Shown here piece after piece: positions 34,219 to 42,292 of a stretch of 62,154 nt of DNA. Below the pieces are notes generated by a model. The model did not search any database. It was not told the DNA's origin and was given only the letters and a program-made list of their open reading frames with translations. The position numbers and the translations under genes were made by a program. The DNA comes from CAYWVO01 sp964461835 (lineage in GTDB: Bacteria > Zixibacteria > MSB-5A5 > WJJR01 > JAJRUJ01). Position 1 is the stretch's first letter. Each line of letters starts with the position of its first letter. The stretch spans positions 1-62,154 of the forward strand of contig CAYWVO010000020.1 of assembly GCA_964461835.1 (NCBI GenBank). The letters run 5' to 3'.

Positions 34219-34711
34219 ATTTGATCACCCCCGACCGTCGTATGCGAATGTCACCCCGGCACAGGCCGGGGTCCATGGTACGTGGGGACCACGTACCCTA
34301 CAAACCCGCCTTCCTCAACCCCGCACTGGATTCCCGCCTGCGCGGGAATGACAGGGTCGAATTACCGACCCACCTGACGCGTCGAATCCGCAAACGGATT
34401 CTNNNNNNNNNNNNNNNNNNNNNNNNNNNNNNNNNNNNNNNNNNNNNNNNNNNNNNNNNNNNNNNNNNNNNNNNNNNNNNNNNNNNNNNNNNNNNNNNNN
34501 NNCGTTCGCCTGCGGCGAACTCAGGGGTTTCGACCTACGCTCAATTTCATCCTTTACTGACCCACCTGACGCGTCGAATCCGCAAACGGATTCTCCGCTC
34601 TGGGTGGGGTACCTGATTCCCGTGGTTTTTGGCCACCGGGTAGTGATGTCGAAACCACGTTCGCCTGCGGCGAACTCAGGGGTTTCGACCTACGCTTACT
34701 ACCAACGTCTT
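34219..34711. repeat. Repeat-rich spacer between lexA and the dinB unit
   Basis: Contains no gene. It holds a 36-bp direct repeat (34367-34402 and 34559-34594, with hairpin AATCCG/CGGATT), a palindrome GTCGAAACC..GGTTTCGAC at 34648-34689, a partial copy of it beside the gap (34503-34537), and short hairpins such as CCCCGGCACAGGCCGGGG. Relatives of the GTCGAAACC element lie at 48724-48773 and 48950-48992. Confidence 0.75.
34403..34502. other. Assembly gap of 100 N
   Basis: Exactly 100 unknown bases. The left edge ends in the 36-bp direct repeat that recurs 56 bases after the gap, so the assembler probably broke at a repeat and the true length is unknown. Confidence 0.98.
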
Positions 34712-35323
34712 CTACATCCGGCGCATGAGGCCGACCACTTTGCCGGCGATGAAAAATCCCGGGGTGTTTTTCTCGACAATGATTGGGCCGAAGGCCTCGT
34801 TGGCCGGTTGCAGCCGAACTTTATTGCGCTCGGGGTAAAATTTCTTGACCGTGGCCTCGTCCCCAATGACCGCGACTACGATTTCCCCTTTTCGTGCCCA
34901 GTCCTGTTTGCGCACCAGCACATAGTCCCCGTCGTGAATTCCCTCGTCTTTCATCGATTCGCCGGTAATCTGCAGGGAGAAAACCTCCCCGGACGGGAGA
35001 AATGATTGATCAACCGCTATGTGCCCGTCAATATTCTCCACTGCAAGAATCGGCATCCCGGCGGCGACCCGGCCAACAACCGGCACCGGCGTCATAGGGA
35101 CAGAAATTTCCTCGGCAAGCTCGATCCCCCGGGAAAGATAGGGTTTGCGATGGATATATCCTTTCTTTTCCAGCACGCCAAGAACCTCCCGTACCCCGTT
35201 GGTCGAGCGAATGTTGAAGGCCTGACCAATTTCCCGCATGGTCGGTGGCATCCCGGTCGCCTGGATCTCATCCCGGATGAAATCGAAAATTTCCTGTTGC
35301 CGGGGAGTGAGTTGCTCCCTCAT
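34712..35323 (-). CDS. lexA: LexA SOS repressor
   Basis: 203 residues. The winged-helix DNA-binding domain (1-65) shows 'LTPRQQEIFDFIRDEIQATG' and 'TMREIGQAFNIRSTNGV'; the S24 self-cleaving domain has the cleavage pair Ala88-Gly89 in 'GRVAAGMP', Ser123 in 'ITGESMKDEGI' and Lys160 in 'DEATVKKF'. It represses DNA-damage genes until RecA triggers cleavage. A LexA box lies about 95 bases before the start (35418-35430), consistent with self-control. The recognition helix is of the type that reads the GAAC-N4-GTTC class of box, in line with that site. Confidence 0.95.
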   Translation of the reverse strand: MREQLTPRQQEIFDFIRDEIQATGMPPTMREIGQAFNIRSTNGVREVLGVLEKKGYIHRKPYLSRGIELAEEISVPMTPVPVVGRVAAGMPILAVENIDGHIAVDQSFLPSGEVFSLQITGESMKDEGIHDGDYVLVRKQDWARKGEIVVAVIGDEATVKKFYPERNKVRLQPANEAFGPIIVEKNTPGFFIAGKVVGLMRRM

Positions 35324-35384
35324 TGCTCCTCCTGCGTCCCGATATCGTTCCAGTGTCTTACCATGACTCCTGCCATCCCCTCCT

Positions 35385-35397
35385 GTACATTTGTATC
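35385..35397. promoter_or_regulatory. Weak second LexA-like site
   Basis: GTACATTTGTATC resembles the strong box 21 bases away but differs in both half-sites (GTAC and GTAT). It lies nearer the lexA start. Confidence 0.35.
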
Positions 35398-35417
35398 GTA
35401 CTCTATCATGATATACT

Positions 35418-35430
35418 GAACAAATGTTTC
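35418..35430. promoter_or_regulatory. LexA (SOS) box, Gram-positive type
   Basis: GAACAAATGTTTC fits GAACRNRYGTTYC, the Bacillus-type SOS box, at every position. It precedes lexA on the minus strand. No comparable box was found directly before the 82-residue gene and dinB. Confidence 0.7.
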
Positions 35431-35676
35431 AAACAGCAATCATTTTTTCAAGAAAATTCCATCAACCGAACCCAATTTTCGGGGTAGAAAAGAGATAAGC
35501 CAAGTGGCTGATATACGACCGGGTGGCGAGTGTGTAGTGGCTTGTAAGATGTTTAAAGGTAATGAGTAAGGGATGATTGCCGATAAAATCACTTTTTTAT
35601 CAACGAAATGCCGATTATATATGTATTGAGAGGTAGTTAGTTCTCTGAGACGGTAACATAAAGAGAGGATACACCG

Positions 35677-36432
35677 ATGCGCGCCACAATACCTCGCTTT
35701 CTCACGTCTGTTTTGATGATTTCCGCGTTGGTCGTAGTCTCGCTTTCCGTGGCTGTCGGTGATGCGAGTGATCCGCTATTGGTCCTGCCCGAAAAATCAT
35801 TCGATTTTGGGTATGTGGTTCAGGGGGTCAGTGTCTCCCACCCGTTCGTGCTGAGAAATGGCGGGGGCGATTCGCTCTTTATTCTCCGCGTGAAGCCCGG
35901 GTGAGGCTGCACCAAAGCTCCACTGCAAAAAAAGGAGCTTGCTGTCGGTGACAGCACAATTGCCAAAATCATTTTTAAAACGGGACGTTACAGCAGCAAA
36001 ATCAGAAAATCTACGGCGATCCGCACGAATGCTCAGAAAAACGCTCGCATTCAGATTCAGGCGCACGTGATCAAACCTGACGAGAACCCGCCGCCGTTGA
36101 CGATCGAGCCGAAGGCGGTCCTGTTAGACAGCGTTCGGCCGGACGACCCGGAAGACGATTGGGAGTTTAAGCTGATTTTCACCAATACCGGCGAGGAAAC
36201 GGTCAAACCTACCATGGTCTATAAACCGCATGAGTTATTTGAAATCGATTTGCCGGATAAGGTAGAACCGGGCGAGGAGGAGTTCGTCGAAATGAAATTC
36301 GACGAGCGGATCCTCGATGAACTATTCACCAAGTCCTTTACGATTGAGTTGGATGATTCAGCGCATACCCGGTATACCATTCCAGTGACGAAAGCGAAAC
36401 GGTGGGGTCCGACCCGGCACGCCGAGCGATAA
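35677..36432 (+). CDS. Candidate selenoprotein: secreted DUF1573-like protein with in-frame UGA (Sec76)
   Basis: ATG 35677 follows GAGAGGATA. The frame runs to TAA 36432 and is broken only by TGA 35902-35904. It starts with a signal peptide ('FLTSVLMISALVVVSLSVAVG'), then the DUF1573 Ig-like domain: 'FDFGYVVQGVSVSHPFVLRN', 'LRVKPG-(TGA)-GCTKAPL', 'ELAVGDSTIAKI'. A second Ig-like domain follows (about 135-240) ending 'SFTIELDDSAHTRYTIPV'. It is homologous along its whole length to 4996-5766, and the 19 bases CCCGGGTGAGGCTGCACCA around the TGA are identical in the two genes. Sec in place of the first Cys of a Cys-x-Cys pair is inferred. Function unknown; a strong terminator follows. Confidence 0.82.
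35915..35955 (+). promoter_or_regulatory. Candidate bacterial SECIS stem-loops after the UGA
   Basis: Hairpin A pairs AAGCTCC (35915-35921) with GGAGCTT (35934-35940), seven perfect pairs, loop of 12 starting 17 nt after the TGA. Hairpin B, immediately adjacent, pairs GCTGTC (35941-35946) with GACAGC (35950-35955), loop GGT, starting 42 nt after the TGA. Stem A of the paralogue has different bases that still pair, which favours a conserved RNA structure over chance. Confidence 0.6.
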
Positions 36433-36451
36433 AGAAATCACTATAGAAATG

Positions 36452-36479
36452 AAAAGCCCCCGAGAGCGGGGGCTTTTTT
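36452..36479. terminator. Strong bidirectional terminator
   Basis: AAAAGCCCCCG pairs with CGGGGGCTTTT, eleven pairs around loop AGAG, with T-runs on both strands. It closes the DUF1573-like gene (+) and the ABC exporter operon (-). Confidence 0.92.
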
Positions 36480-36503
36480 ATTGGTTGACGGGAGGACCGC
36501 AAC

Positions 36504-37811
36504 TCAGGTCTTGAATACAACCGATTCCCGTTCGAAGATCTTTTGCGCCAGATACAGTGCAATCAGCGCATACAACGACGTCACTCCGAAAACTGTCAGG
36601 ATTTTCCAGACTTTGAAGGTGCCCATGAGGACTTCTTTGAGTCCCAGGCAAATATTTACCACGGGGACAAACAATAATCCCGTGGAGAGTTCAATCCCCG
36701 GAATGAAGGTGACCATCGCCGGCAGGATCGTCAGCATGAGGATTGGTGTCAGGTAGCTCTGTCCTTCCTTGTACGATTTGGCGCCGATTGCCACCGTAAT
36801 CATCAGAGCCGAAAAGAGCGTGGCCGCCGGCACCATCATGACCAGTAACCAGAACAACGACGTCAAAGACAGCCCGATTTCAATTTCCCCATCGGTCATG
36901 GAGCCAAATCCATATCTAGCAGTGAGCGTCATACTGGTCAATGCCAGCAGCATCGAGACCATGGCGGCGGTGAACGTGGTTAAGAATTTCCCCGCCGCGA
37001 TATCAAACCGAGAGACTGGCGAGGCCAACAATGTCTCGAGGGTGTTGCGCTCTTTCTCACCGGCGGTGAGGTCCAGCGCCGGGTACATTCCGCCCACGAC
37101 GACGAGGATAATCAGCATATAGGGCAGCATCATGCCCAGGATCATCCCGCCGATCCGGGCCTTTGGGGCGACATTATCTTCGAGGATCCAGAACGGTTTG
37201 GCGAAGTGCCGCTCCATCCCCAGATCCACCAACGTTGATTCGACCAGACTTTGCCGATAATCTTTGGCCCAATCGCTTAATTTGTCGGCGGCGGTTTCTG
37301 ACTGCGTGCTGGAAGCGTCATGAATGATTTGGATCACCACCGAATCCGCTTCGGCCATTCGCTGGTCGAATCGCTCGGGCAAGTGGATAAATGCCCGAAC
37401 GATTTTCTCGTCAATTGCTCTCGTAAGTACCGGATTAGTCGCTGAATCGGTGATATCGTCGTAGTCGCGGGAAAAGATTTCTTCAATCGTGGCCTCGGTA
37501 ATCGTGGTATCAACTGCCGCCAGCTTAAGCAACATATCTTTGACATCGGTGGTTGGGACAACTTCGAATTTGCCCGATTTCCGGATGGCCTCGGCGGCTG
37601 CAGGACTGTGCGCCTCCCCAATAATTGTGATGTGTTGCTTGGTCACTTGCGCTTTTTTGATCTGCGACCCAACTAACGCGCCCATCCCGACTGACAGCAT
37701 TGGATAGAGCAGAATTGGTACCAGGATCATCGAATACAGCGTGCGCCGGTCGCGGGTGACATCCCGGAGTTCCTTGAAAAACACCGTCTTCATATTGGTA
37801 AGCGAACTCAT
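36504..37811 (-). CDS. ABC-2 type exporter permease (NatB-like)
   Basis: 435 residues. One N-terminal helix ('LYSMILVPILLYPMLSVGMG', about 26-46), a large extracytoplasmic loop (about 50-215) and five or six C-terminal helices (from 'GGMILGMMLPYMLIILVVVGG'); 'AGEKERNTLETLLASPVSRFDIAAGK' in two blocks is the typical ABC-2 coupling region. This layout is that of NatB-type sodium or drug exporters. It overlaps the ATPase gene by four bases. The substrate is not evident. Confidence 0.85.
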   Translation of the reverse strand: MSSLTNMKTVFFKELRDVTRDRRTLYSMILVPILLYPMLSVGMGALVGSQIKKAQVTKQHITIIGEAHSPAAAEAIRKSGKFEVVPTTDVKDMLLKLAAVDTTITEATIEEIFSRDYDDITDSATNPVLTRAIDEKIVRAFIHLPERFDQRMAEADSVVIQIIHDASSTQSETAADKLSDWAKDYRQSLVESTLVDLGMERHFAKPFWILEDNVAPKARIGGMILGMMLPYMLIILVVVGGMYPALDLTAGEKERNTLETLLASPVSRFDIAAGKFLTTFTAAMVSMLLALTSMTLTARYGFGSMTDGEIEIGLSLTSLFWLLVMMVPAATLFSALMITVAIGAKSYKEGQSYLTPILMLTILPAMVTFIPGIELSTGLLFVPVVNICLGLKEVLMGTFKVWKILTVFGVTSLYALIALYLAQKIFERESVVFKT

Positions 37812-38560
37812 TGGCCACCTCCGTTCTCGAGGATATCGACGAAGATGTCATCGAGATTTTTCCCCCCGTACTGTTGCTCGAACTGGCCGAGGGTGCCGGT
37901 AATTTGCAGTTGGCCTTGGTGGATTACCACAATTGTATCGCAGAGCTTGGCGGCTTCGTGCATGATGTGGGTGGAAAATATCACGCACTTACCCTCGCTG
38001 CGGGCGTCTCTCACCAGCTGGATTATCGAGCGCGACGTCAGCACATCTAACCCGGCGGTCGGTTCGTCCAGAATCAACACCGGTGGATCGTGGATTAGCG
38101 TTCGGGCGATCGAGGTTTTCTGTCTTTGGCCGGTGGAGAGCTTATCGATGCGGCTATCGGCAAATTCCCCCATCCCCAGCATCTCGAGTAACATCTCGGA
38201 ACGGGACTTGATGGCGGCGTTTTTCATGCCGTTGAGTTGGCCGAAGTAGCGAATGATCTCTCGGGGCGTCAAACGCAAATAGAGTCCGGTGCTGCCGGTA
38301 AGAAATCCGATTTTCGCCTTTACCTTTTCCGGTTCTTTGGTGATATCATGCCCGGCGACGCGGGCGGTACCGGAAGTCGGCTGCAACATGGTTGCCAGCA
38401 AGCGCAACGTAGTTGTTTTGCCGGCGCCGTTGAGTCCCAATAGCCCGCAGATGGTGCCCGGTTTGCAGTCAAAAGAGACTTGATCAACCGCTTTGACCAG
38501 CCCGCGCTTTTTGTCGTGAAAGTGCTTGGAAAGTGATTGCAGCGTGATTCCGTTATCCAT
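37808..38560 (-). CDS. ABC exporter ATP-binding protein (NatA-like)
   Basis: 250 residues with Walker A 'GLLGLNGAGKTTTLRLL' (about 37-53), signature 'LSTGQRQKTSIAR', Walker B 'PVLILDEPTAGLD' and the switch His in 'IFSTHIMHEAAKLCD'. It powers the permease encoded four bases downstream in overlap. The pair resembles NatA/NatB (sodium export in Bacillus), but this family covers many substrates. The gene ahead on the same strand is a GT-C glycosyltransferase, with 172 bases between. Confidence 0.9.
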   Translation of the reverse strand: MDNGITLQSLSKHFHDKKRGLVKAVDQVSFDCKPGTICGLLGLNGAGKTTTLRLLATMLQPTSGTARVAGHDITKEPEKVKAKIGFLTGSTGLYLRLTPREIIRYFGQLNGMKNAAIKSRSEMLLEMLGMGEFADSRIDKLSTGQRQKTSIARTLIHDPPVLILDEPTAGLDVLTSRSIIQLVRDARSEGKCVIFSTHIMHEAAKLCDTIVVIHQGQLQITGTLGQFEQQYGGKNLDDIFVDILENGGGQ

Positions 38561-38732
38561 AGGGCTGTTCCCGATTCACTGTTGGCGGTGTCTTTGTTTC
38601 CTGCGCCACGGAGCCAGTATATGCACTACTGAGTTTCTGTGCCACAGGATAACCTTTCCCGACGTACGAATCCGGCACTGCGGATGTTCCCCAAGCCGGA
38701 TCATCTGTTGTACCCATAAGACAGATTTTTAT

Positions 38733-40280
38733 TCACCGTTGTGGAGAAACGGCAGCCTCATCTTCAGCAAACGCGGGAATGTTGTGTTGTTTTATAAAGT
38801 CAGTATGCAACATCAACGCGTACCCATAGAATTTTCGCCCACTACAGACCCGCCAGAGTTCGTAGTTTTCCTGAAAATAGGGATTGGCCGACATCATTTT
38901 GTCCCCACCCAACCGGGGCAACAGATCAAATCCTCTCGCATAGATGGTCAAAATATAGACATCCGGGATACCGAGATCGGTCTCAAAGACCAAGCGTGGG
39001 TGATATTCCTGACGGGCGATAGTCGCATCACAGAGGCCCCAGGCATCGATTGCCGGCAAACCGGACCAGTAGGGCATTCGTCCGGCATCGAGCATCGCAA
39101 TCGTCGGTTTCCCCGGCAGTTGTTGCAAATAGTCGACCACCAGTTTATGCTGGTGCCGATAGTGACTCTCGGCTTCATAGCGGTACGTGACATTCGGCCA
39201 CTGTTGCGCAGCCCAGAGGCATAGACCAACGATGATTGCTGCACCGAACCAGCGCCGTTTGTGGGACAACGAAGCAATTACCGGCGGAATTGCCAGCACC
39301 AGCACCGGTAACATGAAGATTTGATACCGGTGCAAAAAGTACATGACCGGCACCACCGGCAAGACAATGATCATTTGCGTGATGACCAGGACAAAGCCTA
39401 CCAGGAGGATAGTGCGAACGCTGGTTGCCATCTGTCGTCGGAAGGCAATAATATACGCGATGAAAAAGGGCAGGCCAAACCAGATCCAGTCTGCAACTTG
39501 GCTGACAGAAGGTAGCTCAGCAGAGAATTTTGAATAGACGGTGTTCGCAAAGGGGTAGCCGTAATAACTTAAGCGGAAGGTCATCAATCCAGCGACAGTC
39601 ATCAGCGACGCTGCGATTGGGATGAGGGTCTGTTTCAGCCGCGCAGTGAATGGACCCGCTGAAGCGAAGAAGAATACTGTCAATAAGAACGCCCCGGCGA
39701 GGATCAAACCCTCCGGCCGGCTCACAATGAGCAGGCTGAGGGCGAGGGAGGATAACATCGTCCGCTGTGGCGGATTGAAGGTCAGACTCATTACTAACAC
39801 CATCAAGAGAAACGCGTGGGCGGCTAATTCCAGGCCGCTCACTGCCCACATCGTCCAGACCGGACAGAAGGCCACCAGCAGGGACGGCACCCAGGTGAAT
39901 TTGTTTTCCGGCCACAAGCGTTTGGCGGTAATCCACAACAGGATCAGTGTCACGCCGCCAAAGACCGCACCGGTGACCTTGGCGGTCAGCTCGATCGGCA
40001 GACTCAACGCCTTCGCACCGGCCAGGTAGAGGACCCAGAGAAAATTGGAGTAGCCCTCGACCGGAGGGTAGCCCGGATTCCAGGTCAGGCCCAATCCCTC
40101 GGCGAGATGTTTCGCGAACCGGAACGAGATGTAGGCATCATCAATGCTGAAGAAGCGCAGGATGATGACATATATAAAATAAACGGTCAGTGAGGCAACT
40201 AATCCCCAAACAGTGACATGCTGCGACCGGTTCTGCACCCCGCTCGGAGAATTCAATCGTGCTTTAGGTTCTAATGTCAC
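38733..40280 (-). CDS. GT-C membrane glycosyltransferase, tandem copy 1
   Basis: 515 residues with 10-12 hydrophobic helices. The first periplasmic loop carries the acidic motif 'FSIDDAYISFRFAKHLAEG' and 'NPGYPPVEGYSNFLW', as in the AftB-like/GT-C group that uses polyprenyl-phosphate sugars. The soluble C-terminus (about 370-515) contains 'IAMLDAGRMPYWSGLPAIDAWGL'. It probably transfers a sugar at the outer face of the inner membrane. A close paralogue lies directly upstream on the same strand (40642-42159), with long stretches of near-identical DNA in the 5' half. Confidence 0.8.
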   Translation of the reverse strand: MTLEPKARLNSPSGVQNRSQHVTVWGLVASLTVYFIYVIILRFFSIDDAYISFRFAKHLAEGLGLTWNPGYPPVEGYSNFLWVLYLAGAKALSLPIELTAKVTGAVFGGVTLILLWITAKRLWPENKFTWVPSLLVAFCPVWTMWAVSGLELAAHAFLLMVLVMSLTFNPPQRTMLSSLALSLLIVSRPEGLILAGAFLLTVFFFASAGPFTARLKQTLIPIAASLMTVAGLMTFRLSYYGYPFANTVYSKFSAELPSVSQVADWIWFGLPFFIAYIIAFRRQMATSVRTILLVGFVLVITQMIIVLPVVPVMYFLHRYQIFMLPVLVLAIPPVIASLSHKRRWFGAAIIVGLCLWAAQQWPNVTYRYEAESHYRHQHKLVVDYLQQLPGKPTIAMLDAGRMPYWSGLPAIDAWGLCDATIARQEYHPRLVFETDLGIPDVYILTIYARGFDLLPRLGGDKMMSANPYFQENYELWRVCSGRKFYGYALMLHTDFIKQHNIPAFAEDEAAVSPQR

Positions 40281-40641
40281 TTTGGCTGCTCCAGAATCTC
40301 ACATCGCGGTCCAACCCCGGGAGATCACAAATATGAACCAACTGATACGTGAATTGGACCTGGTCTGACATTTTGGCTTTTCGGAACGGTTTATCTTTGA
40401 AACAGTTGGATGGCTTTTGCATCGTTATCGAGTGATCCATCGGATCGGTCCCGACCGTCTGTGGGCGGTGCATGTTTCCGGCGCTACCAGTTGATTATAA
40501 AAGCTGTAGGCGTTTTGTGCCACAGGATATTCCCTTCCTGAATTCATGACTCCGGTCAAGCGGAAATTTCCTGCTTCACCCTGTCCTTTTACCCGAACTT
40601 GGGATGATTGTTCAATGCGAGAGCAAGAAGACGCCGCTTCG
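40281..40641. other. Spacer between the GT-C paralogues
   Basis: An open frame (minus, 40425-40706) crosses the region but overlaps the end of the upstream paralogue and lacks a ribosome binding site. The string TATCCTGTGGCACA on the minus strand recurs between the other copy and natA (around 38640), suggesting that a small repeat or duplicated flank is present. No gene is called. Confidence 0.45.
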
Positions 40642-42159
40642 TCAAGGTTCAGCGAGAAGACCATGTTGCTCTGCATAGTCAGCGTGCAAAAAGAGCGCGT
40701 ATCCATAAAAGAAATCCGACTTGCGTGTCTTCCACAGCCGGTAGTTGTCGCTGAAAAATGGATACTCAGCCATCATTTTATCCCGACCCAGCCGGGGAGA
40801 CACGATAATTCCTTTTTTGTCTATGGTCATGATGTACACATCGGGAACACCCAGTTCACTCCGGAATACCAGCAGCGGGTGATACGGCAGGCGCGCGATA
40901 CGCGTATCGCAAAGCCCCCAGGCGTCAATGGTGGGGAGATCGGACCAGTACGGTATTCGTCCGGCATCTAACAGGGCGATTGTCGGCCGTTCCGGTAATT
41001 TCCGGAGGAGTCTCACGACCGATTGGTGTTTCTGGTAGTAATGCCGCTCGGCCTTGTATTTGAAACGAACAGTTGGCCATTGCTGCGCCGCCCAAAGGCA
41101 TAATCCAATGATGATTGCTGCACCGAACCAGCGCCGTTTTTGGGATAACGAGCCAATCACCGGTGGAATCGCCAGGACCAGCAGCGGCAGCATGAAAATT
41201 TGATACCGGTGCAAAAAGTACATGACCGGTACAACCGGCAGGACAATAATCATCTGGGTGATAATCAGAACAAAGCTTATCAGCAAGGTAGTTCGAACGT
41301 CGGCTGCCGTCTCCCGTCGGGAGGCAATAACATACGCGATGAAGAAGGGCAGGCCAAACCAGATCCAGCCCGCTACCTGCCCGGCAGAAAGGAACTTGAA
41401 GGTGAATTTGGAATAGACGGTGTTCGCAAAGGGATAACCAAAATAACTCAGGCGGAAGATCATCAGCCCGCCGACGGTCACCAATACAGTGAGCAGCGGG
41501 ATAAGATTTTGCCTCACTCGTGCGATAAACGAGCCTTCTGAGGCGAAAATAAATGTGGTCAGCCAAAATACCCCGGCGAGGATCAATCCCTCCGGCCGGC
41601 TCACAATGAGCAGGCTGAGGGCGATGGACGACAATACGGTGCGTTGTGGGGGCTTGAGGGTCATACTCATCACCAACAGCAGCACCAGGAACGCATGGGC
41701 GGCCAATTCCAATCCGCTCACCGCCCACATCGTCCACACCGGACAGAAGGCCACGAGCAGGGGAGGCACCCAGGTGAATGTATTCTCCGGCCACAAGCGT
41801 TTGGCGGTAACCCACAGCAGGATCAGTGTCACGCCGCCAAAGACCGCACCGGTGACCTTGGCGGTCAGCGCAATCGGCAGATTCAACGCCTTGGCGCCGG
41901 CCAGGTAGAGGACCCAGAGAAAATTGGAATAGCCCTCGACCGGCGGGTAGCCCGGATTCCAGGTCAGGCCCAATCCCTCGGCAAGATGTTTGGCGTACCG
42001 GAATGAGATGTAGGCATCATCAATGCTGAACAATCTCAGGATGATCGTGTGAATGACATACACTGCCAGCGCTGCGATCAATCCCCATATGCTCTTGCGA
42101 AAAGGGGAATTGGGAATCTGGTTCAGGGAATTTGGCTGGGTGTTGTCTGTCAATGCCAC
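40642..42159 (-). CDS. GT-C membrane glycosyltransferase, tandem copy 2
   Basis: 505 residues, same architecture as 38733-40280: 'FSIDDAYISFRYAKHLAEG', 'NPGYPPVEGYSNFLWVLYLAG', about a dozen helices, then 'IALLDAGRIPYWSDLPTIDAWGL'. The N-terminal tails (before residue 25) and the last 100 residues differ most, so acceptor or sugar specificity may have changed after duplication. Role in glycan assembly is inferred from the family; no polysaccharide cluster surrounds it. The start at 42159 gives a short polar leader before the first helix. Confidence 0.8.
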   Translation of the reverse strand: MALTDNTQPNSLNQIPNSPFRKSIWGLIAALAVYVIHTIILRLFSIDDAYISFRYAKHLAEGLGLTWNPGYPPVEGYSNFLWVLYLAGAKALNLPIALTAKVTGAVFGGVTLILLWVTAKRLWPENTFTWVPPLLVAFCPVWTMWAVSGLELAAHAFLVLLLVMSMTLKPPQRTVLSSIALSLLIVSRPEGLILAGVFWLTTFIFASEGSFIARVRQNLIPLLTVLVTVGGLMIFRLSYFGYPFANTVYSKFTFKFLSAGQVAGWIWFGLPFFIAYVIASRRETAADVRTTLLISFVLIITQMIIVLPVVPVMYFLHRYQIFMLPLLVLAIPPVIGSLSQKRRWFGAAIIIGLCLWAAQQWPTVRFKYKAERHYYQKHQSVVRLLRKLPERPTIALLDAGRIPYWSDLPTIDAWGLCDTRIARLPYHPLLVFRSELGVPDVYIMTIDKKGIIVSPRLGRDKMMAEYPFFSDNYRLWKTRKSDFFYGYALFLHADYAEQHGLLAEP

Positions 42160-42250
42160 CGTTCATACCCGCTTTTCGGTTCCGTCCAGGACCGCGGTAT
42201 GATAATCGATTGAGTACCGCTTTTGAAGGGTGATTATGTGTCGGTATTTA

Positions 42251-42283
42251 CACTGAAGGCCGGCGTTGCTCCGGCCTTCAGTG
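42251..42283 (-). terminator. Long hairpin after clpB
   Basis: CACTGAAGGCCGG pairs perfectly with CCGGCCTTCAGTG (13 pairs, loop of 7), ten bases beyond the clpB stop on the minus strand. The following bases are not a T-run, so the stem may end transcripts weakly or protect the 3' end. Confidence 0.65.
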
Positions 42284-42292
42284 CTGCGGAAT

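Larger units (their letters stand above)
35324..35676. other. Divergent promoter region of lexA and second UGA gene
   Basis: About 350 A+T-rich bases without a gene. Besides the LexA boxes it has a hairpin GATAAAA/TTTTATC near 35582-35601. The stretch TTATATATG near 35615 could be a -10 for the plus-strand gene, but no convincing -35 was found. Confidence 0.5.

Noticed and set aside
38554..38718. Small open frame between the GT-C copy 1 and natA, with a 'YPVAQ' segment echoed in the other spacer
   Set aside because: The shared part is a 14-base string in different reading contexts and looks like a degenerate repeat (TATCCTGTGGCACA), not a conserved gene.
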